This document shows, in pieces, positions 23,394-34,823 of a stretch of DNA of 64,000 nt (position 1 is the stretch's first letter; every line of letters begins with the position of its first letter). Source of the DNA: Phycomyces nitens (lineage: Eukaryota > Mucoromycota > Mucoromycetes > Mucorales > Phycomycetaceae); assembly GCA_022702545.1 (NCBI GenBank), contig JAHRBC010000003.1, positions 2,542,001-2,606,000 of the forward strand. The letters run 5' to 3'. The notes beneath the pieces are model-generated. The model was not told the DNA's origin. It searched no databases and saw only the letters and a list, made by a program, of their open reading frames with translations. The translations under genes and the position numbers were made by a program.

Positions 23394-24462
23394 ATGGCTA
23401 GCAAGGACTCGGCTGTTTTAAAGGAACCCTCTGATGGTTCTGTAAAGAGTCTTGCAAATGAAAAGACTGGTGAGCTGCGCACTTTTGCTATCCAGGACGC
23501 CATTGATCATCTCAAGGTGGCTGATCCTGAACTGGCTCCTTACATGACCAAGGAGTCCTTTGAATACCTTGAAAAAAGACTGTCCCCGAGTGAACCAAGG
23601 GATCCATTCCGGTAATGTCTCCAGGTCTCAAAGTTGATTCTGAACAAGAACATTAGGGCCTTGTCAACCTCAATCATTTACCAGCAAATCCATGGCAAGG
23701 CTGCTGCGGCAATCTGCACAAGATTTGTAAAGCTGTTTAATCCACCTGTGCCTGTTCCAGAGGTCGTTACGTCTGATTATAGCTGGTTTCCTACACCCGA
23801 GATGGTACTTGAGAAAACACCAGAGGAACTAAAGACGGCCGGTCTATCGGCAAGAAAGGTAAATCGTACCTAGGTCACATAAAGCCATACTCATATCACT
23901 TGAACCAATAAAGGCAGAGTATATTCAGGCCTTGGCAACAAAGTGTAAAGATTTCTCAGTCAACAGAGAGCTTCTCCAGAATATGTCTGATGATGAGCTT
24001 TCAAAGTTTTTGTGCTCTGTCAAGGGTATCGGTCAGGTAAAGAAAAAAAGCGTATGATGCCTTGCTTACTCTTTTGCTTATTCCTATAGTGGACAGTAGA
24101 CATGTTTATGGTAAGTTTGTTTAATTGAATACAGGCTCTAATGGAATTAGATATTCAACCTTGGACGGCCCAATGTCTTGCCAGTAACGGATCTTGGTAA
24201 GTAGAGTTTACCATTGTAACCATATAAACGACTTGCTTCTAGCCGTCAAAAAGGGCATTGCACGCCACTTTGGTCTTCCAATTAGTCCCAAGAAATTTCC
24301 TTCTTCAGAGGAGATGTACAGAGTGACCAAGATATGGGAGGTATGTACAATTAATCTGTTTAACAAACATGGCTTGTTAAAATACACAATCTACAGCCCT
24401 ATCGCACTGTGGCAACGCTGTACATGTGGCGTGGATCCTCGACTGTACTTTCTGCAGACTAG
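23394..24462 (+). CDS. DNA-3-methyladenine glycosylase (AlkA/Mag-type, HhH-GPD)
   Basis: Seven exons: 23394-23611, 23657-23858, 23914-24036, 24090-24110, 24151-24196, 24243-24340, 24397-24462 (257 aa). Intron 1 uses the GT at 23612 and AG at 23656, which restores DPFRALSTSIIYQQI, a family hallmark, and removes an apparent in-frame TAA at 23613. The helix-hairpin-helix and catalytic region read SVKGIGQWTVDMFM then PVTDLAVKKG, with the catalytic Asp. The protein ends PYRTVATLYMWRG, also typical. The enzyme excises alkylated purines in base-excision repair. Exon 4 is only 21 nt. An upstream in-frame ATG at 23370 would add eight residues, and an additional 5' exon is possible. Confidence 0.88.
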
Positions 24463-24643
24463 CACACAATAGGCATTGATTTTTTGGGTCCTGATATCTT
24501 ATTAAATATAAAGACATTACTCTATACTTTTATGCAACCCAATGCTCTAGTCATTGCAAACCTGATTAAACCTGGGCTTCTTTTAAAGCACGTGACCGTT
24601 AATCAAACCCAATACCCTTTAAAAAAAAAGAAGAAAAAAAAGA

Positions 24644-25300
24644 ATGAACAACCTAACAATGTCCTTCATTCTTCGGCTGCGTGCCTCTCTCCCAAAGACA
24701 TGTCCAATCGTCAGACCATTGGTCAGACCTGCACTTTTTACTCCAGTTCGGGCAATGTCTACCCCAACAGCTGCTTCTGCTAGCCGAGATCAACAGAACA
24801 ATCTGCGTGTGGCAGCATCACACTTTAAACGTCAACGACATTTGCCTTACTTTCTAGAGTATCTCATGTGGGTCGTATTTGGTTCAGAGGCACTACATTT
24901 GATCTGGTTAAAGATGGAATACAGAGAATACAAGGAAAAGACAGAGCATAAGATCCAGCTGCTCCAGGAAATCGTTACTCGTATTGAGCAGGGCCAAGAG
25001 TTCACCGAGAGTCTCAGAGAGGAAATTAAGATGGTCTTGTTGAACAATAAGCAAAACATGGCAGCAACAACTGATGGAGAGATTGACGATGCTTACCTGG
25101 AAAAATGTATGTCTATTTGTTGCCCTTACTTATCCCATCTAATCTATAAATGTACGCATTTGAAAGTGATTGCCTCTTCTGAGCAACAATCAGCGCCAGA
25201 AGGCAAAGCTGCCGAGGATTCAGTTGATGAAAAGAGAAAAACAAGATGGGTAGAATCAAACGAGCAAGTAGATGGGAAGAAGAAGCCTGTTTTCTTATAG
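24644..25300 (+). CDS. Small probable mitochondrial membrane protein, unknown function
   Basis: Two exons, 24644-25106 and 25167-25300, give 198 aa; the 60-nt intron is a multiple of three, so the unspliced frame is also open. The N-terminus is Arg/Ser-rich without acidic residues (LRLRASLPK...VRPLVRPALF), typical of a mitochondrial targeting peptide. One hydrophobic segment (YFLEYLMWVVFGSEALHLI, about residues 66-84) is followed by a charged coiled coil (EYREYKEKTEHKIQLLQEI) and a Lys-rich tail. An alternative start is the Met at 24659. I do not recognise the family with certainty. It converges with the NADH dehydrogenase gene, whose stop is 88 bp away. Confidence 0.65.
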   Translation: MNNLTMSFILRLRASLPKTCPIVRPLVRPALFTPVRAMSTPTAASASRDQQNNLRVAASHFKRQRHLPYFLEYLMWVVFGSEALHLIWLKMEYREYKEKTEHKIQLLQEIVTRIEQGQEFTESLREEIKMVLLNNKQNMAATTDGEIDDAYLEKCMSICCPYLSHLIYKCTHLKVIASSEQQSAPEGKAAEDSVDEKRKTRWVESNEQVDGKKKPVFL

Positions 25301-25388
25301 AGTGTATTTATAGCCATTGCATAGAACAATAAAAAAAGAAAGAATGTAGAACATATACATGTTGATGTATATAAAAACAAAGAAAGCC

Positions 25389-27983
25389 TTAAAATCGACT
25401 AATATCGCGGCCAAAACACCATGTGAGGAACCTTTGTAAGAGACAGTGTTAGAATACCGGAAGCATATATGATAGATAACTGTATATTTACCAATGGTAT
25501 GGAATCAGCATGCGATTCCGGAGACTCATGCTCATGCTGAAATAAGCAGATCTCCATAATAGCCAGGGCAAGTGTCCGGATTTCTTGGCCAGCTGATGAA
25601 CAGAAGACATGTCGACGAGTGCCTCGGATGAGCCAATATAAGCCATCATACCTCGATTCTTAAACTCAAAACAGTTGGCTTCCATGCCAGATCCATGGAC
25701 TACCATCTTGTTAAAGACTATTGATGTTTATGAGTATTCTGAAGTCGATTCAAGGATGCCAGCCATACCTTTACTGAGATAAATGGCCTTTTGAGTTGCA
25801 ACTAAGAATTAAAGGTTTGGAGAGTGGTTAGCGAGTGTATTTTAAGAAATGGACCAAGGTACCTTGAGCTGTTGCCGGAAGATCATTGTCCTTGATCGTC
25901 GCACAGTCTCCTAAAGCATAACTAGAGACCAAAGACAGGTCAAAACGATGTACTCAAAAATGATAATTGCTCATAGATAATTACACATTTGGGTATGGCT
26001 CTTGAGTGCTTTCATCTATTACACGCAGCTTAGAATCTGTGAGAATCCTAAAAGACAAAAGAAAAGGTATTAATAAAGTAGCATACATGCAATTTGAACC
26101 AATATCAAACCTCTGTTTCTTTGCGTCCATTGCAACATTTTCAAGTGATTTGACAAGTGGGTTCTGCATTAGCCCAGTAGACCAGACCAGGAGGCCATAA
26201 GGAACTATATGTTTCGTATTAATAAAGACGATTATAAATTCTCATGTATATTTGACTTGCCATTGCCTTCGTCGCGAATGATTAGATGGTCTTGTTCGAC
26301 CTTTTCAACATGTCTCTCTAAAAAATTAAATGTTAGGGTGAACCATCAAGACACTGTTGTTCAGCTTACGTGTCTTTATCTGAATTCCCTTTCTGCTAAA
26401 CTTCTTTTGTGCATAATCAGAGAGATTAGTGTCAAAGGACCCAAGGATGTGTGGGGCAACATCATAAAGAGTCATTCGTGTCTTTGACATCAAATCTGGG
26501 TAGAGCCTGGACATATCAGACGCAATAAAGTCATATAGCTCAGCAGAAAACTCGATGCCCTTTATACAGACTTGTAAGTAATAGCAAAACATCAATAAGC
26601 TTTCTTACCGTTGGGCCTCCTCCGACTACCACAAAATGGAGTCGATCTTCTTTCTGCTTGCTTGTTAGACCAGACTGGGACGCATACTCGAAACCTGCAC
26701 AAGAATTTGAATTTGAATATGAATGTCAAGATGAATATCAAAACGGATGCGTGGATGACATACATTCGATAACACGCTTTCTTATCCGCCTAGCGTCATT
26801 GACATCCTTTAAAAAGTGTCCGTACTCTTTGACGCCTGGGATTCCAAAAGTATTCGAGTAGGAGCCGACACCAATGACAAGCTTATCATAATCCAGTGTG
26901 AACTTTGTGCCAATATCTTTGTTAAAATGGTCAGATGGTCAATAGTTTGTAATTTTTTGTGTGTAATCGTCTTGGATAAATCTACTCACCTCCTTCATGC
27001 TGTGAAGTGCAATGGATAACCTGGTTCACCAAGTCTATTGACAGTTAGTATCAAGTTCATTTATCCAAAGCACACGCACCAATCTTATCGCACCGAGCTT
27101 GCATAAAATCAATATCTTTTGAATATCCACGGACTGGCTCTGTTATACATCTGAACTCAAGAGTTCCTACAGATGTGCTATAAAATAAATGTCAATTTTT
27201 GTGTATCATCAATCTGTAATTGCGATAAAGACTTGCCTTGCAAGAAGAGGGGTAAAGACAAAATAATTTCTTTGGTTTTTTTTAAAAAAATAAAAAGATG
27301 ATTAGCAAAGATCCATTTTTGATACCAGGACATCCTCACCTTGGAGAAACCACAGACACATTATAATCTTCTTTATTGAGCTCCCTCATCAGCTTGAATC
27401 CTATCAGAAATATATGGTTGGCTGGACATCTAAACACATTTGAAAAATTCTTACCAGCCCAACCGGAACCTGAGGGCAGATCATTATGGTTTATTATTAA
27501 GATGATGGTCAGTCAAGGATGATTTCACATGTCATACTATGGATAGCTCTTACCAAGAATGACAATCCTTCCTGATGGGGTCAAGGTTCCACAGAAAAAA
27601 AGGATCAAGATGCATTGGTTACAGCAAATTATAATCTGGATCAAGAAATACGAAATGTTACCTTGAGATCTTGCAATGGTTCTTGTCTTGTTGCGTGTAA
27701 ATTGTTTGTCTACATAGTAAGATAAGTAAAGTATAATATATATGTCTTGGCTTACCATGCTGCTTTGCTGGTATATGAAGCGATGCGATTCTATATGGAG
27801 TGTTTCGAAATCCATGCGGAAACAGGCCTGCTCCTGGACGAGATTTTTGAGTCCATCGGGTACCTAATGGTGCTGCTTGATAAGAGGTCAAGGAAACGAC
27901 ATCTAAGACGCATTGAATGAGAACCAAGCAACCAATTGATTTGACTATGCTTTACCTGATCTTCTGGTTAATGTAAGAAGCAT
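25389..27983 (-). CDS. Alternative (type II) NADH:ubiquinone oxidoreductase, mitochondrial
   Basis: Nineteen exons fit in phase (27956-27983, 27756-27902, 27662-27709, 27554-27571, 27455-27469, 27340-27400, 27237-27269, 27080-27177, 26990-27034, 26764-26916, 26609-26694, 26370-26559, 26261-26317, 26111-26204, 25985-26047, 25863-25921, 25769-25801, 25492-25717, 25389-25431), 498 aa. The N-terminus MLLTLTRRS is a targeting peptide. The first dinucleotide fold is GRIVILGSGWAGFKL (FAD) and the second HFVVVGGGPTGIEFSAEL (NADH), with the FAD-contacting VYALGDCATI near the C-terminus. Family members (Nde1/Ndi1) oxidise NADH at the inner membrane and pass electrons to quinone without proton pumping. 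No EF-hand insertion is seen. Two introns (27178-27236 and 26205-26260) begin with GC rather than GT. Exons of 15 and 18 nt encode the FAD glycine motif. Confidence 0.9.
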
Positions 27984-28757
27984 TTATAAATAGGTACAAG
28001 AGAGAAAGGGTGTTGGTGTTGAATAATAAAAAGAGACGAAAATGACTGACAAGAGGTACTTTTATATAATTTTTATTTTTATTTTTATTTTTTTAAAAAA
28101 AAGATTGGTAATGACAAAGATTTTTGTTTCGAAAATATATTCACCTCGTGGGTTTCATAAGAAAAGGGCAGGTTGGAAAGATAAAAGGTTAGGATGATGG
28201 GTATAGGATGTCAAATGGGCAGGCACTAATAGATGACCGGAACAACAACTGCATTCAAACCATGCTCGCTCATGTGAAGATACGGGTATAAGTGTGGCTT
28301 TGAAGGGTGATTGCAGTGAATTTTGGTAGAGAGGGGGTAGATTATCATTCAAATTTGGTGTAAAGTTATAGATCATTGGAACCAACTGATAGTTAAAAAA
28401 AGATTAAATAGACGGTTTCCATTAGGGTTATTCTGTCTTGATGCGGGGAAGAGTACAGACTAGATCGGGTGAGATAAAGAAAGATATATGTCATCTCAAA
28501 TGGCACGCCAAACTATCTCTATATTGTGTGTGTGTGTGTGTGTGTGATGCATGAAACCCGTCTACATCTAGCCTTGATCTGTAATTGGTCCCTTTGATCA
28601 AAGTGGGACAGATACTTTCTACTATACCAAAACCAAACTGATGAACTCAAAGGCCTGTCTATTGTATAGTGTTATATGTATCAACATGTGATTTCACTAT
28701 GTCTGTGCAAAATAAATTTCGGTCGAGAAACCATAGATAATCTCGTTTCAAAATAGC
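27984..28757. other. Intergenic with (GT)n microsatellite
   Basis: 5' region of the NADH dehydrogenase and 3' region of the SET gene. A (TG)11 run lies at 28525-28546 and a T/A-rich run at 28065-28105. The minus frame at 28155-28385 has no recognisable features. Confidence 0.5.
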
Positions 28758-30622
28758 TTATACAATAAGAGGCAATTTTTCTGCTATTTCTGCCAACATC
28801 TCATCCGCAATGGCCTTTGTCTCGCTCCATGTGTGGTGCAAGAAGCGTACTGCAAATGGGTGCATGTCAGGCGAACTTTTGTCCATGATTTCCTGATAAA
28901 ACCAACCATTAGGCTATCGATCAATTGTGGCTCCCAGACACTTACCTTCAACTCGTTTACTTCTCGAGTGGCCGACTCCTGGACCTGCTTACAGATCGAT
29001 TGGAGCATAATCATCACTCGGCGCTCATTGTCAGCACTGATTCGTTCCGTTTGCCCCATCACAACGTCATTCCATTGCAATACTTTACGATCAAAGCCTG
29101 GTCTACCTACACCTTCCAAAGCCAGCAGTCGCAGAGCACAGAGAAGTCTAAAGGATGCCTCGCCCTTTTTTATCGAATAGTCACTAGTCTATATTAGTCT
29201 CCAAGAATTCAGATACCATTATCTTACCCTGAATAGCTATAGTCGTAAGAATGTTAGTTTGATATTGGTTTACGAATAACTGGTGCTTACCCAGCTCCCT
29301 CTAGAATCTCCTTTTTGATGGCAACACCTTGAGGGCTTTCCACATCATCAAATAAAGCCCACACCTCGTCATCCAATAATATATAGTTGAACACATTATC
29401 AGGTACAACGAATCCGTATTCCTTTAGGATTGCCAAATTATCGTGTGGGCCATAATTGATGAACACTTGCTCTCCTGGAGCATAAGGCACCAATGTCTTG
29501 ATCTCAAAGCATTGGTTCTGAACATTAAATTTGCTCTCAATCTTGGCATCCCAGGCATGGTTGAGGAAATCAAGCATAGGTGCAAGTGCCATGTTTCCTC
29601 CCTTGGCAGTGGCATCTGCAGTATTCATGTGGATACATCTAGTATTAACTATATATATATAAAAAGGCACAATTTAACCAACAACTTCTTGGCTAGAGAT
29701 CATATAGCTACCACACAACCAAGCCCACTCGTATTCTTCATAAAGTATAGGTTCTTGAGAGTTGAGAGATTGTTTTTTATCCTTTTGATAGTTTCGCCTG
29801 TTTAGCCCAAATGATAGCAAGAAAAGAAGCAAATTATAGAATGTTGGTCAACTCACATTAAAGAACTTTGTAGCCATTGCAAAATCTTCTTTGATCTTGT
29901 TTTTTTGCTGTGCTACTTGTTCTAAACCAAACCAAGGTAAATATGACTATTGCTAGGAACCAAAGGATTACCTGTCAATGAAGGTGGTAAATGCTTTTGA
30001 AGATTCTTGGGATACTTTACAGGCATGGTATCAAAATGTGAGGGCAGTAGAGTAGTATAGGGTTCCCACCAAGATCCTTTATCACGACACAAAAGAACAA
30101 GATGCAATGCCAGTAGTTGATGAGTGCTTAGGGGATGGGGACCATAGATGGCTACAAGACTTTTGTTGGTAATAAGGAAACGTCTAGGTACCGAGACAAT
30201 GACTTCTCCAGCCTATTGATGTCTTAATATATTGACACTTGTTATTGTGCATTTACCTCTATGGGTTTTGTGGCCATCATACCTTGATGGTACAAATATC
30301 ATTATCGTTGTATTTTCGGAGCCTTTTTTTATTATATTATTCCTCTTTACTTACCACGACCAGTGTCTGCATAATTAAAGGATACACAAGACGTGTGTTA
30401 ATACGAAATGGTAGAGTGGGTTAAATATACTTGCTTGAAAATTCGGCAAGGTCTAGTTTTGTCTTTGGAAAGTCATTTGAATCGAGCCATTGAATGAACT
30501 GCTTGTATTTTTGATCATGGATAACTAATCACGATATTTCACAAATGATCCTCAAAATGATTAGCTGGTCCTACTGTCAGCACCATTTTGGTTTTACCTT
30601 TGCCATGGGTCTTGTCTATCAT
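28758..30622 (-). CDS. SET-domain protein methyltransferase (SETD3/Rubisco-LSMT type)
   Basis: Eleven exons in phase: 30598-30622, 30435-30524, 30355-30366, 30257-30292, 29972-30212, 29857-29920, 29712-29781, 29291-29648, 29228-29236, 28946-29183, 28758-28892 (425 aa). The split SET domain is visible: NTGRGMMATKPIEAGEVI near the N-terminus, WAWLCVNTR, then the cofactor/catalytic motifs MLDFLNHA and GEQVFINYGPHDN. A helical Rubisco-LSMT substrate-binding region follows. Family members methylate lysine (or histidine) in ribosomal proteins, actin or elongation factors; the substrate here is unknown. Exons of 9 and 12 nt occur. The intron 30367-30434 starts with GC and is the only splice that keeps the SET motif in frame. 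One acceptor (29782) was chosen to keep phase and is less certain. Confidence 0.82.
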
Positions 30623-31159
30623 TCTGCCAAATGTAGAGCGTATTGTACCCTTTCCAGACTCACGATAAAGAAGTCGAGGGTGCTATATACTTGACGGCGT
30701 TGAAAAAAAAAGTGACTCACAAAAATGCATTATTCCTACACATGGATTTCTGGTCGTACAAAATCACCTACAAATGTATGATACATTCCAATATACGTTC
30801 AAAGAGTTTGGGTTACTTTAGAAGCCTTGCTTATCTTTTTCACAAAAGCAACACAATTTCATGCAATAAATGAAATGTCAAAAAAGTCAACCAAATCACC
30901 TTTTGATTCTCATTTTCAGACTTTTTATTTTCCAAAAAGTTCTGGTCCCTAACAAGACTCCTTTTTTTTATTCTTGTGGAATCAGGCACATCAGCCTTAT
31001 ATAAAACTCTTGCTGGCATTGCAATCAGGTATAAGTGGTCATGGGAAGGAGAGGAATCTTTATTTATTTATTTATTACATCTTTTACTTTCTTTTCTTTA
31101 TAAACACACAGAGACTCTTTTATTTCAATAAAACAAACACCATCCAATATCGCTTTACA
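30623..31159. other. Intergenic
   Basis: AT-rich; promoter side of the SET gene. Short open frames (30643-30873, 30974 onward) show nothing recognisable. Confidence 0.45.
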
Positions 31160-31613
31160 CTACATATTGGCAACCGAAAACTCAAAAGACAGGAGGTGAA
31201 TGTGTTTATGAGGGATCGAATAATAGGTCAATGTGAAAGAGACCCTATTTATTCCCAGATTTTGATATCCCTTGGTATGAAAAACCACCCAGAGATCTAA
31301 GCAGACAGTTTTTGTTCCCAAAAGATGGAATACCATGATACACTGGTGCTTATCCCACATGGTATAAAAATAGATGTGTCTCTTGAATAGCTTTTATTTT
31401 TGGTCTGCACAGTGCCCACATCTCCATTCTATTGAACATATTTGAGATCGTATTTCACACAATCTTTGCAAAAACCGAGAAAATATAACTACTGTTGATG
31501 AGCTTGAGGTGGTAGTCCACAAAATATGGTTAGAGATACCTGTTCAAGTTTTGGAAATTTTGTTAGCCAGAATGCCAAATCGAATCAAAGAAGTAAACGC
31601 AAAAAAAGGCGGA
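31160..31613 (+). pseudogene. Tc1/mariner transposase relic with internal deletion
   Basis: The + strand starts with a helix-turn-helix-like segment (VFMRDRIIGQCE...YSQILISLGM, about 31195-31280). It then jumps to the C-terminal catalytic region: FPKDGIP (FQQD-like), SAQCPHLHSIEHI (SPDLNPIEHLW-like), then LARMPNRIKEVNAKKGG and TKY. The middle of the transposase is missing. Stops interrupt the frame, including a TGA directly after IEHI where the family has Trp. The element is dead. Confidence 0.75.
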
Positions 31614-32163
31614 TTAACCAAATACCAGAAACTCTTTTTCATTATTAAACATATACCCAACTACCTTTTCACAAAATCAGGATGTATTCTGACCCTATTT
31701 TATTATAGAGATTGTTGAAAAGAAGAAGAAAAAGCATATAAAAAAGTTCTTCAAATTCTGTCCCATGACTCATCATATTTGTGCGTATGTGCTTTGGATG
31801 TTCATGTCATCCTAAAGAAGAAAAAGTTTCTTCAAGAGGGAAATACCAGTGGTAAACTAGACCAATATGCCCCATTTTTCTTGCGTAATCCATTATAAAT
31901 AAAGTCTTGATGACCAGATATACGTTTTTCTTTTTCTTTTTTTGAACTGTCTGGTCAACTCAAAACCTTGTGCCCAAGCATCAACAAAAGATTACATGCA
32001 GAAACCCTCTGCCAGCCTAATCTCTGTGTCCCTAATATAACAGACTGCCAATTATGATCTGGTTTCCCACCAAAAAAAGAACGTCACTGGACAAGAAGAA
32101 TAAGAAAGTCATTGACCTTCAGGCACAATCCCAAAGAGATTCTTATTCATTCTCGATCCAACA
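31614..32163. other. Intergenic
   Basis: AT-rich region between the Tc1 relic and RNase H2A; it contains the RNase H2A promoter. No terminal inverted repeat of the Tc1 relic could be identified by eye. Confidence 0.45.
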
Positions 32164-33491
32164 ATGCCGGACAATGAGACATTGACAGACACGATTGACA
32201 AAATATCAAAATCAATTGGATTCAGATTGCCTTCTGTTCAGCTTCCTCATCAAAAGTCATACACCTACTCTAGTCCTGTTCCTGCATTGTTGGTAGAGAA
32301 TCTAGCAGACCAAGTTAATGAACCATGTGTCTTGGGTGTAGATGAGGCAGGAAGAGGTCCATGCCTCGGTATGTCTTTTATATACAATAAAAAAAAACCA
32401 ATTTTCTTTTTTCTCTTCTCTCTGTCTTTGACACCTTTATGCATGTGAATAGGACCGATGGTTTATGCTGTTAGCTACTGCCCTGTTTCCCGCCACCAGG
32501 AATTCAAGGCAATGGGGTTTGATGGTAACGATTAAGAATAATGGATAATCGAGTGGATTAGGGCTAAATGTGACCATTCTAGATTCAAAGAAACTCACAG
32601 AGGACCGCCGTACTGCACTGGCCAAGATCATTGAGGCCAACCTGGACTGGGTAGGCTGGGCTGTGTATGTTATCTCACCCCAGGATATATCAATTGACAT
32701 GCTGAAAAGGTAAAGAGATACGATTGTTGGAAGCCAAAGCTAAACAATTGACCTACAAAGATCCCCACGCAACCTCAACAAGATGGCTCACGACGCAACA
32801 ATTGAGTTGATTCGGACAGTTTTGGAAAAAAGAGTCAATTTGACAGAGGTAAATTAGAGTATTATTGAAAGCTCTTTATTTTTAATAATAATATGGTATG
32901 TAAAGATCTATGTAGATCCTGTTGGGCCTTCAAAGTCTTACCAGGTCATGCTATCGCGCCTTTTCCCTGGTATCTCCATCACAGTTGAACCAAAGGCAGA
33001 CTCTCTTTATCCCATCGTCAGTGCAGCAAGTATCTGTGCCAAAGTAACACGTGACCAGATTGTCCAAAACTGGATCTGGACAGAAAAAGGCTTAGATGTC
33101 CCAAAGGATTTTGGATCTGGATATCCTTCAGGTAAGAGTGGTTGTGTGGCTCATACCAGATACTTATGAGCTCAATAGATCCCAATACTGTAAAATGGTT
33201 AAAGAAGAACAGAGACAAGTTCTTTGGTTACCCCAGTATTATTCGGTTCAGCTGGAAAACGATCTCTAGTATAGTAGAAGAACCAAAGAGCATTGAATGG
33301 TAAGCAGGGGAATTCCATTTAAAGAGCCATATTGACCCAGGCATGTTAGGTCTGAAGATGAGGATGAACCACTACCAAAGCTTGGCAAGCAAAAGAAGCC
33401 CAATCCTGGCCAATTCATGAAGCCAGCCAAGATTCGGCTGGAGGGCAAACTGTATGCAAAGTACAGATTGGACTCTGTATCCGAACTCTAG
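32164..33491 (+). CDS. Ribonuclease H2 catalytic subunit A
   Basis: Seven exons: 32164-32368, 32453-32524, 32583-32709, 32761-32848, 32906-33131, 33179-33299, 33350-33491 (326 aa). The RNase HII signature is complete: LGVDEAGRGPCLGPM with the first Asp-Glu pair, DSKKLTEDRR, the third acidic residue in IYVDPVGPSKSYQ, and the tyrosine-containing SAASICAKVTRDQ. It continues KDFGSGYPSG and TVKWLKKNRD. With subunits B and C this enzyme removes ribonucleotides embedded in DNA and RNA in RNA:DNA hybrids. Length matches fungal RNase H2A. The gene is followed 207 bp downstream by the ribosomal protein S0 gene on the same strand. Confidence 0.95.
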
Positions 33492-33698
33492 TCTTAAACG
33501 CACTTACCACCAACCCGGAGAGTAAAGAAGGACCGGAGTCTGTAATAAATATTTTGAAAAAATTTTCTTGGAGGCTTCGTGTTTTCGAATAGCGAGAAAT
33601 CCCCCTTCTTTCACCTAGACATACCTTGGCCTTCACCCAAACGTATTCTGCACCTTAACTTGCCAGAATCAAACGATAGCCGTCTATTGAAATAAACA

Positions 33699-34669
33699 AT
33701 GTCTCACGTACCAGCAAGTAAGTATGGCCCACCAAAGATTCCAATAGGCTCATCCACTTCTTCTTCTTCTAGTCCTCAGCCCTACCGAGAAGGACCTCCA
33801 GCTCTTGTTGGCTGCCCAGTGCCACCTCGGCAACAAGAACGTGAACACCCGCATGATTCCCTATGTTTACAAGCGCCGCGCTGATGGTAGGCTTCTTTAG
33901 CGCGGTTACAAGCGGATGTGCGCCTGCTAAAACCCCATATCTTTTAGGTATCAACATCATTAACCTCGGTAAGACCTGGGAGAAGTTGGTGTTTGCTGCC
34001 CGTGTAATCGTGGCCATCGAAGACCCCAAGGACATCGTAGTCATCTCTGCCCGTCCCTATGGCCACCGTGCTGCTCTGAAGTTCGCAAAGTACATTGGTG
34101 CTGAGGCCATCGTCGGTCGCTTCACCCCCGGTACCTTTACCAACTACATCACCCGCACCTTCCGCGAGCCCCGTCTGATTATCTGTACTGATCCCCGCTC
34201 TGACTTCCAGGCCATCAAGGAAGCTTCCTATGTCAACATTCCTGTCATCTCGCTTGCTGACACTGATGCCTTCCTTCAGTATGTTGATGTGGTCATCCCC
34301 ACCAACAACAAGGGTAAGCACGCTCTTGGTTTGATATACTATCTCCTTGCCCGCGCCGTCCTCCGTCTCCGTGGCACCCTTGACTACGCTTCCGAGTGGG
34401 ATGTCATGGTCGACATGTTCTTCTACCGCGAGGCTGAAGAGGCCGAGAAGGAGCAGATTGCCGCCGCTGCCGAAGGTGCCCTTGAGGCTGGTGAATGGGG
34501 AGGTGCCCAAGAAGTCGACTGGACCATCGAGGGTGCTGTTGACGGCCCTGCTGGAATTGCCGCTGCTGCCAACGCAACTGCCTCTGCCGACTGGTCTACC
34601 CAGGCTGCCACCTCTGACTGGGCCGAGGACATCAACCCTCCTGCTCCTGCTTCTTCTTCGTGGGATTAA
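33699..34669 (+). CDS. RPS0: 40S ribosomal protein S0/SA (uS2)
   Basis: Three exons: 33699-33717, 33773-33886, 33948-34669 (284 aa). After the short first exon (MSHVPA) comes [19 protein letters not shown], then [19 protein letters not shown] and [20 protein letters not shown], followed by [14 protein letters not shown] and [13 protein letters not shown]. The C-terminus is acidic and Ala/Trp-rich, ending SSSWD as in eukaryotic uS2 proteins. It is needed for 18S rRNA 3'-end maturation and 40S assembly. Exon 3 is GC-rich with strongly biased codons (GCC, ACC, CTC) compared with neighbours, as expected for high expression. Long antisense frames here are shadows of this codon bias. The first intron carries a T-rich tract before its AG. 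Confidence 0.96.
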
Positions 34670-34823
34670 AATTTCAATCAAAGAAAAACACAAGAGTATC
34701 CTCTTCACATAGTGTAGTATATGGATCACCAAAAAAGATAATAAAACTATTCTTTTTTTGTTTTGTTTTGTTTTGTCTGTTTGTTAAATGGTCAAGATAA
34801 GATGCCAATAAGCTGTGATAAAA
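34670..34823. terminator. Convergent 3' region, RPS0 and phospholipase D
   Basis: 154 bp between two stop codons on opposite strands. It contains 'aataaaac' on the + strand and T-rich tracts. Poly(A) signals for both genes must lie here or overlap the coding ends. Confidence 0.4.

Noticed and set aside
23612..23633. 22-nt intron in the glycosylase gene
   Set aside because: Too short and out of phase; the 45-nt intron 23612-23656 restores the conserved DPFRAL motif.
33944..34732. 262-codon open frame antisense to RPS0
   Set aside because: It results from the biased GC-rich codons of RPS0 on the other strand; no start context or domain.
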